From: an uncultured Azospirillum sp.
GTDB taxonomy: Bacteria; Pseudomonadota; Alphaproteobacteria; RF32; CAG-239
Reading direction: 5' to 3'
Length of the DNA stretch: 18,796 nucleotides
Assembly (NCBI GenBank): GCA_947383875.1
Contig: CANDEX010000029.1
Coordinates: 1 to 18,796, forward strand
The translations under genes were made by a program, and so were the position numbers. This document shows, piece after piece, positions 16,102 through 18,796 of the stretch; the stretch's first letter is position 1, and every line of letters begins with the position of its first letter. Under the pieces are notes generated by a model that did not search any database, was not told the origin of the DNA, and saw only the letters and a program-made list of their open reading frames with translations.

Positions 16102-16440
16102 ATGGAAAGATGTATCACCCCAAATACCAAACTAGAAAATACCGGATTTGGCTACACATTATCGCTTATTGGCGGAAAATATAAAATGATTGTGCTATAC
16201 TGGCTCGGTGAATTCGGTGTTTTACGCCACAATGCACTGCATAGACTTATTGATAAAATATCATTTAAAATGCTTAGCACAACATTAAAAGAATTGGAAC
16301 GAGACTGCTTGATAAATCGTAAAGTGTATCCAGAACTCCCTCCCAAAGTGGAATACAGTCTGACAGAAAAAGGCAAATCGCTTATTCCGATACTTTTTGC
16401 CTTATGCGAATGGGGTGATAATCATCGTCCGAATTTATAA
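16102..16440 (+). CDS. HxlR-family winged-helix transcriptional regulator
   Basis: The 112-aa protein matches the HxlR/MarR-like family from end to end: Cys4 in the usual N-terminal position of redox-sensing members, SLIGGKYKMIVLYWL (21-35), the recognition-helix region ISFKMLSTTLKELERD (53-68), and the wing RKVYPELPPKVEYSLTEKG (73-91). Members bind DNA as dimers and often respond to electrophiles, aldehydes or oxidants through Cys4; that sensing role here is inference. AAGAGAG precedes the ATG. It is divergent from the NTF2-like gene, its likely target, and the shared gap carries repeats fit for a dimer. Confidence 0.93.
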   Translation: MERCITPNTKLENTGFGYTLSLIGGKYKMIVLYWLGEFGVLRHNALHRLIDKISFKMLSTTLKELERDCLINRKVYPELPPKVEYSLTEKGKSLIPILFALCEWGDNHRPNL

Positions 16441-16464
16441 GGCAATTATAATTTTTTCATATCA

Positions 16465-16540
16465 TGTGGCCCCCCACACAAGGAAAGTGTGTTGCAGTTG
16501 GTGTTGCGTGGCTCACAATTCACGAGCTTAAAACACCAAC
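16465..16540. other. Tandem hairpins between the HxlR gene and the next gene
   Basis: Three inverted repeats are packed into 76 bases: TGTGG-CCCC-CCACA (16465-16478), CACAC/GTGTG (16475-16479 and 16487-16491), and a 9-bp GTTGGTGTT / AACACCAAC pair (16497-16505 and 16532-16540) that contains a further CGTG/CACG or GCTC/GAGC pairing. The first two overlap and compete. No T-run follows, so a simple terminator is not the best reading, although the 9-bp stem touches the stop codon at 16542. Role unknown. Confidence 0.45.
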
Positions 16541-16541
16541 A

Positions 16542-17108
16542 TTAGATTTCTCGTTTTTTAGAATTGTCAACTTCCAATGTAATATACTCCGGCGGAATAT
16601 ACCCTTTCGTTAAAACAAGCATATAATGCTTAATTGTTGCCCACGGCGACAGCCCTTTGTATTCTTCTTTCTCGCATAAATGCCAATCACAAGGCTCTAA
16701 ATCAATCCCTTTCACACCATCTATTCTGTAAATATTTTCATGGCTGGCGTCACTTAAAGCGGTTTGTCGTAAATCTTTACAATAAATAGCGTCTACAAGA
16801 CCGTCGTCAATTAGTTGCTGAAGGTCAAAAGAAATAACATCAGCATGATGAACAAGATAATTCAAATAAGGATGCACATAATTTTCTATCGGAGCAATCT
16901 CTGTAATAACACAAATTGACCGCAGTCGTCCTTCAAAGGTTCTCTCTAAATAAGCTAAAATATCATCAACATTTTCAGATTTTGCACTATGCTTATGTAT
17001 CCATACCGCATTTTTATAATGTTCGCTATTTTTATCAAACATTGCTAAAGATTTATATCCCTCCGCTTTGATACTTTCATACGCATAAGTATAGAGATAA
17101 ACTTTCAT
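16542..17108 (-). CDS. Hypothetical protein, 188 aa
   Basis: Unrecognised. It is a soluble protein rich in Tyr and His, starting MKVYLYTYAYESIKAEGYKS, with an EGRLRSICVITEIAP segment near 59-73, a HPYLNYLVHHADVISFDLQ stretch near 79-97, and two Cys close together (about 139 and 144, CDWHLCEKE). No signal or membrane segment. The start has AGGAG about eight bases upstream. A possible promoter, TTGAAT-N18-TAAATT, lies in the 76 bases between the start and the repeat element at 17185. The frame and ribosome site make a real gene likely; nothing in the context reveals its role. Confidence 0.75.
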   Translation of the reverse strand: MKVYLYTYAYESIKAEGYKSLAMFDKNSEHYKNAVWIHKHSAKSENVDDILAYLERTFEGRLRSICVITEIAPIENYVHPYLNYLVHHADVISFDLQQLIDDGLVDAIYCKDLRQTALSDASHENIYRIDGVKGIDLEPCDWHLCEKEEYKGLSPWATIKHYMLVLTKGYIPPEYITLEVDNSKKREI

Positions 17109-17184
17109 AAAAACACTCCTAAAACTAATTTAGTTTACATTAGTCCCTAAATTCAACGAAAGCAATATTTCTATAACGCATTTT

Positions 17185-17368
17185 AAAACAAAGACTTTTA
17201 CATAAACGAGTTCGGAAAACCTTCCCAAAATGCCATTTTCAAAAAATGAACATTCGAACTCGCTGAAAGCCTGGAAAATAAAGAAAAACGGCAGGTTTTT
17301 ATACCTACCGTTTGTATTGGTGATCCCAACGAGATTGGCTATTCGCTACGCTCATGTACGCCGTCCCT
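17185..17368. repeat. Long direct repeat, copy A
   Basis: This 184-base non-coding stretch recurs at 18612-18796 in the same orientation, with about 11 mismatches and one 1-base gap by hand alignment. Changes are confined to the left half; from about 17273 on the copies are identical. Contents, left to right: inverted repeat CGAGTTCG/CGAACTCG (17207-17214, 17255-17262), inner AAAATG-C-CATTTT (17227-17239), a terminator hairpin (17286-17313), and a 19-base tRNA-3'-end-like stretch (17318-17336). Short ORFs here are taken as spurious. The element probably continues to about 17455, but copy B is cut there by the window edge. Confidence 0.92.
17286..17313. terminator. Terminator hairpin inside repeat copy A
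   Basis: AAACGG, a mismatch, AGGT, loop TTTTAT, ACCT, CCGTTT form a nearly perfect hairpin. On the minus strand it is followed by TTCTTTATTTT and preceded by A-rich sequence on the other side. It is identical in copy B (18714-18741). It would act as a second terminator for the metallopeptidase gene in the minus direction. Confidence 0.7.
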
Positions 17369-17414
17369 TTCTTCGTTCGGTCTCGAACTCTACTCGTTCG
17401 ACCTTGTTGGATTT
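17369..17414. other. Structured continuation of repeat copy A
   Basis: This stretch directly follows the region shared with copy B. It contains the perfect hairpin GTTCG-GTCT-CGAAC (17375-17388) and CTCGTT (complementary to AACGAG inside the shared part), then GTTGGAT. Read on the minus strand, the span from here to 17318 can fold with GGTGA...TCACC at its ends. Whether copy B has the same continuation cannot be seen. Confidence 0.5.
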
Positions 17415-17455
17415 CACCACAAAAAACCCTCCTTATGGAGGGCTTTTTAGTGGTG
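17415..17455. terminator. Long imperfect hairpin terminator after the metallopeptidase gene
   Basis: Three stacked helices form one stem: CACCAC/GTGGTG, AAAAA/TTTTT and CCCTCC/GGAGGG, broken by two single mismatches, with a TTAT loop. On both strands the GC core is followed by a T-run. It lies 30 bases past the stop of the minus-strand metallopeptidase gene. The outer CACCAC/GTGGTG arms are more than a terminator needs. Confidence 0.85.
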
Positions 17456-17485
17456 ATGCTTAACTCACAATTTCCGAACAGATTT

Positions 17486-18526
17486 TTATTTTGAGCGATA
17501 TTGCGCAAGTTTTGCCATCGAAAACGCTTTATTATGAACATTTTTAATTTCTTTTCCCAAATCTGTATAATGAACCTTATCTATCCCTGTTTTTTGGGTA
17601 ATTTGTTGCTCAACATATTCCTGAAGCCCATGAGCATGAATTTCAGAGGGTTGCATTGTATATAAATCACGATCTCTATTATTGATCTCATCTTCATAAC
17701 AGTTGATATTGGTGAGATTACTATCAAAGATACGCTTAACCAGCGGATTGTCAAAATTATTTAAATGTTGGCGAAGATGTGTTCCCTCATGAAACAACAC
17801 AGATACGGCAAAGAAGTTATCACTGCTTTGTAAACGTTCTTCGTTAAAGTAAATTTTTCCATTTTGATAATAGGCCGCATTAATCGGCGCATCTTCATTC
17901 AATCCCAATGAGCGGCGTTTAGCTCGTTCGTCCTCTGGCGTAAAGAAAGAAACCTCAGGAGCAGCTCCATAAACATATTTAAAAACTTCTCCAACCTGAT
18001 GAATCATCTGTTTTTTGTCATCTAAAGAAGTATTCTTCCAATTTTTTATTTTATCGGTTATTTCCGACTGATTCGCAATCAAAGAAACAAATCTGTCGGC
18101 AGCTTTTTTCTCATTATCCCAAAAGCTTTTCGGAAAATCCATATTAAAGAGGCAAGCTTTTATATTTTCTTCATTCTTTTGACAAACGCTCATCAACTCA
18201 TCTTTGGTTTGCTGCAACGGGAATAACAATTCCACATATTCAAGCTTCTGTTCAAGCGGCAAATCTGCAACCTCTTGAGTTGTCAGGGTGGAAAATTGTT
18301 CAATTTTTTGTTGTTGAAGTTTTTTGCGAACCTGATAAAGCGGCTGGTATTGTTGTACTAAATTTTGAAAAGTATTAATAGATAAATTTTCTATTTGGTT
18401 TTCTTTAATGATATCATCAAGCTTCCGCTTATCTTTATTTGAGAGTGCTTCAAAGGACATACACCCCTTGTCATTAAGGGTTATTTTGCTTTTATCCATT
18501 AAAAATTCGAATTCGTCCAAATTCAT
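17486..18526 (-). CDS. Putative zinc metallopeptidase (HEGTH motif)
   Basis: From the preferred start the protein has 346 aa. The N-terminal 180 residues are Gln/Lys/Glu-rich and look helical or coiled-coil, without signal peptide or membrane helix. The C-terminal half carries an HExxH zinc site, HEGTHLRQHL (246-255, within a hydrophobic VSVLF lead-in), and about 45 residues later QPSEIHAHGLQEYVE, where Glu295 is a good third zinc ligand; this is a gluzincin-like arrangement. Substrate and family are not recognised; toxin-type or phage-type peptidases are possible. The ATG at 18538 has no ribosome site, whereas the one at 18526 has GGAG six bases upstream. It has its own promoter and is flanked by the long direct repeats. 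Confidence 0.82.
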   Translation of the reverse strand: MNLDEFEFLMDKSKITLNDKGCMSFEALSNKDKRKLDDIIKENQIENLSINTFQNLVQQYQPLYQVRKKLQQQKIEQFSTLTTQEVADLPLEQKLEYVELLFPLQQTKDELMSVCQKNEENIKACLFNMDFPKSFWDNEKKAADRFVSLIANQSEITDKIKNWKNTSLDDKKQMIHQVGEVFKYVYGAAPEVSFFTPEDERAKRRSLGLNEDAPINAAYYQNGKIYFNEERLQSSDNFFAVSVLFHEGTHLRQHLNNFDNPLVKRIFDSNLTNINCYEDEINNRDRDLYTMQPSEIHAHGLQEYVEQQITQKTGIDKVHYTDLGKEIKNVHNKAFSMAKLAQYRSK

Positions 18527-18555
18527 CAACAACTCCATACAAAAATTTCTTTTTT

Positions 18556-18599
18556 ATAATACCATTATTTATGGAGAAATTCAAATATCTAATATTTGA
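18556..18599 (-). promoter_or_regulatory. Promoter of the metallopeptidase gene with overlapping operator
   Basis: On the minus strand TTGAAT (18579-18584) and TATTAT (18556-18561) are exactly 17 bases apart, a near-consensus housekeeping promoter with a start near 18549. A perfect inverted repeat TCAAATAT-CTA-ATATTTGA (18581-18599) overlaps and extends upstream of the -35 box, the usual place for a repressor or an activator site. Confidence 0.65.
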
Positions 18600-18611
18600 T
18601 TAATATATAAA

Positions 18612-18796
18612 AAAACAAAGACTTTTACATAAACGAGTTCGGAAAATCCTCCCAAAATGTCATTTTCAAAAAGACGACACCCGAATTCGCTGAAATCCTT
18701 GGAAAATAAAGAAAAACGGCAGGTTTTTATACCTACCGTTTGTATTGGTGATCCCAACGAGATTGGCTATTCGCTACGCTCATGTACGCCGTCCCT
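18612..18796. repeat. Long direct repeat, copy B (cut by window end)
   Basis: Second copy of the element at 17185-17368, same orientation, 1427-1428 bases further on. It has the same parts: CGAGTTCG/CGAATTCG (18634-18641, 18682-18689), AAAATG-T-CATTTT (18654-18666), the terminator hairpin (18714-18741) and the tRNA-3'-end-like stretch (18746-18764). It starts just upstream of the metallopeptidase promoter region and runs off the window, so the true right end is unknown. Confidence 0.92.

Noticed and set aside
17318..17415. A tRNA gene on the minus strand, suggested by the CCA-like end and T-arm-like bases
   Set aside because: There is no matching 5' acceptor strand, D-arm or anticodon arm at the needed distances, the T-loop is altered, and the span is too long.
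17230..17541. Short overlapping ORFs on both strands across the repeat
   Set aside because: They run through terminator hairpins and the repeat element, lack ribosome sites, and are explained by low stop density in structured DNA.

Overview
The window looks like a chromosomal segment of an AT-rich alphaproteobacterium, probably uncultured and host-associated. The best evidence is the order prmC - DUF4167 protein - clpB, a known alphaproteobacterial neighbourhood, together with an RpoH-type sigma factor, a class II asparaginyl-tRNA synthetase and a flavin-dependent thymidylate synthase (ThyX). No tRNA, rRNA, CRISPR array, transposase or integrase was seen. The lineage is inferred from gene content only.

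Layout. (1) Bases 1-10,000 are almost all on the minus strand and read right to left: asnS, a secreted protein of unknown function, rpoH, a small ORF, prmC, the DUF4167 protein, a membrane-anchored metallophosphoesterase, clpB, an unknown 142-aa protein whose start overlaps the clpB stop (ATGA), and an unknown 203-aa protein. This is mainly a heat-shock and translation block. A sequence resembling an alphaproteobacterial sigma-32 promoter lies just ahead of clpB, so RpoH encoded about 3 kb upstream is a plausible direct activator. (2) Bases 10,000-14,750 alternate in strand, with strong terminators between convergent genes: a glycine-zipper lipoprotein (+), a membrane-fused spermidine-synthase-like protein (-), thyX (+), a membrane protein (-), the DNA glycosylase gene tag (+) and a membrane-anchored unknown (-). 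(3) From about 14,750 to the end the DNA is looser, more AT-rich and accessory in character: a small two-helix membrane protein, a divergent NTF2-like / HxlR regulator pair, an unknown 188-aa protein, and a putative zinc metallopeptidase with an HEGTH motif.

The most unusual part is the last 1.6 kb. A non-coding element of at least 184 bp is present twice in direct orientation (17185-17368 and 18612-18796, the second cut by the window edge), about 94 % identical by hand alignment, and it flanks the metallopeptidase gene. Its left part holds inverted repeats whose few differences between copies preserve pairing (G-C against G-U) if read as plus-strand RNA. Its right part is identical in both copies and contains a terminator hairpin plus a 19-base stretch that, on the minus strand, resembles the 3' end of a tRNA. 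The gene-plus-element unit (period about 1.43 kb) looks like a cassette or a dispersed repeat family; which of these it is cannot be settled from this window. The metallopeptidase has its own near-consensus promoter overlapped by a perfect 8-bp inverted repeat.
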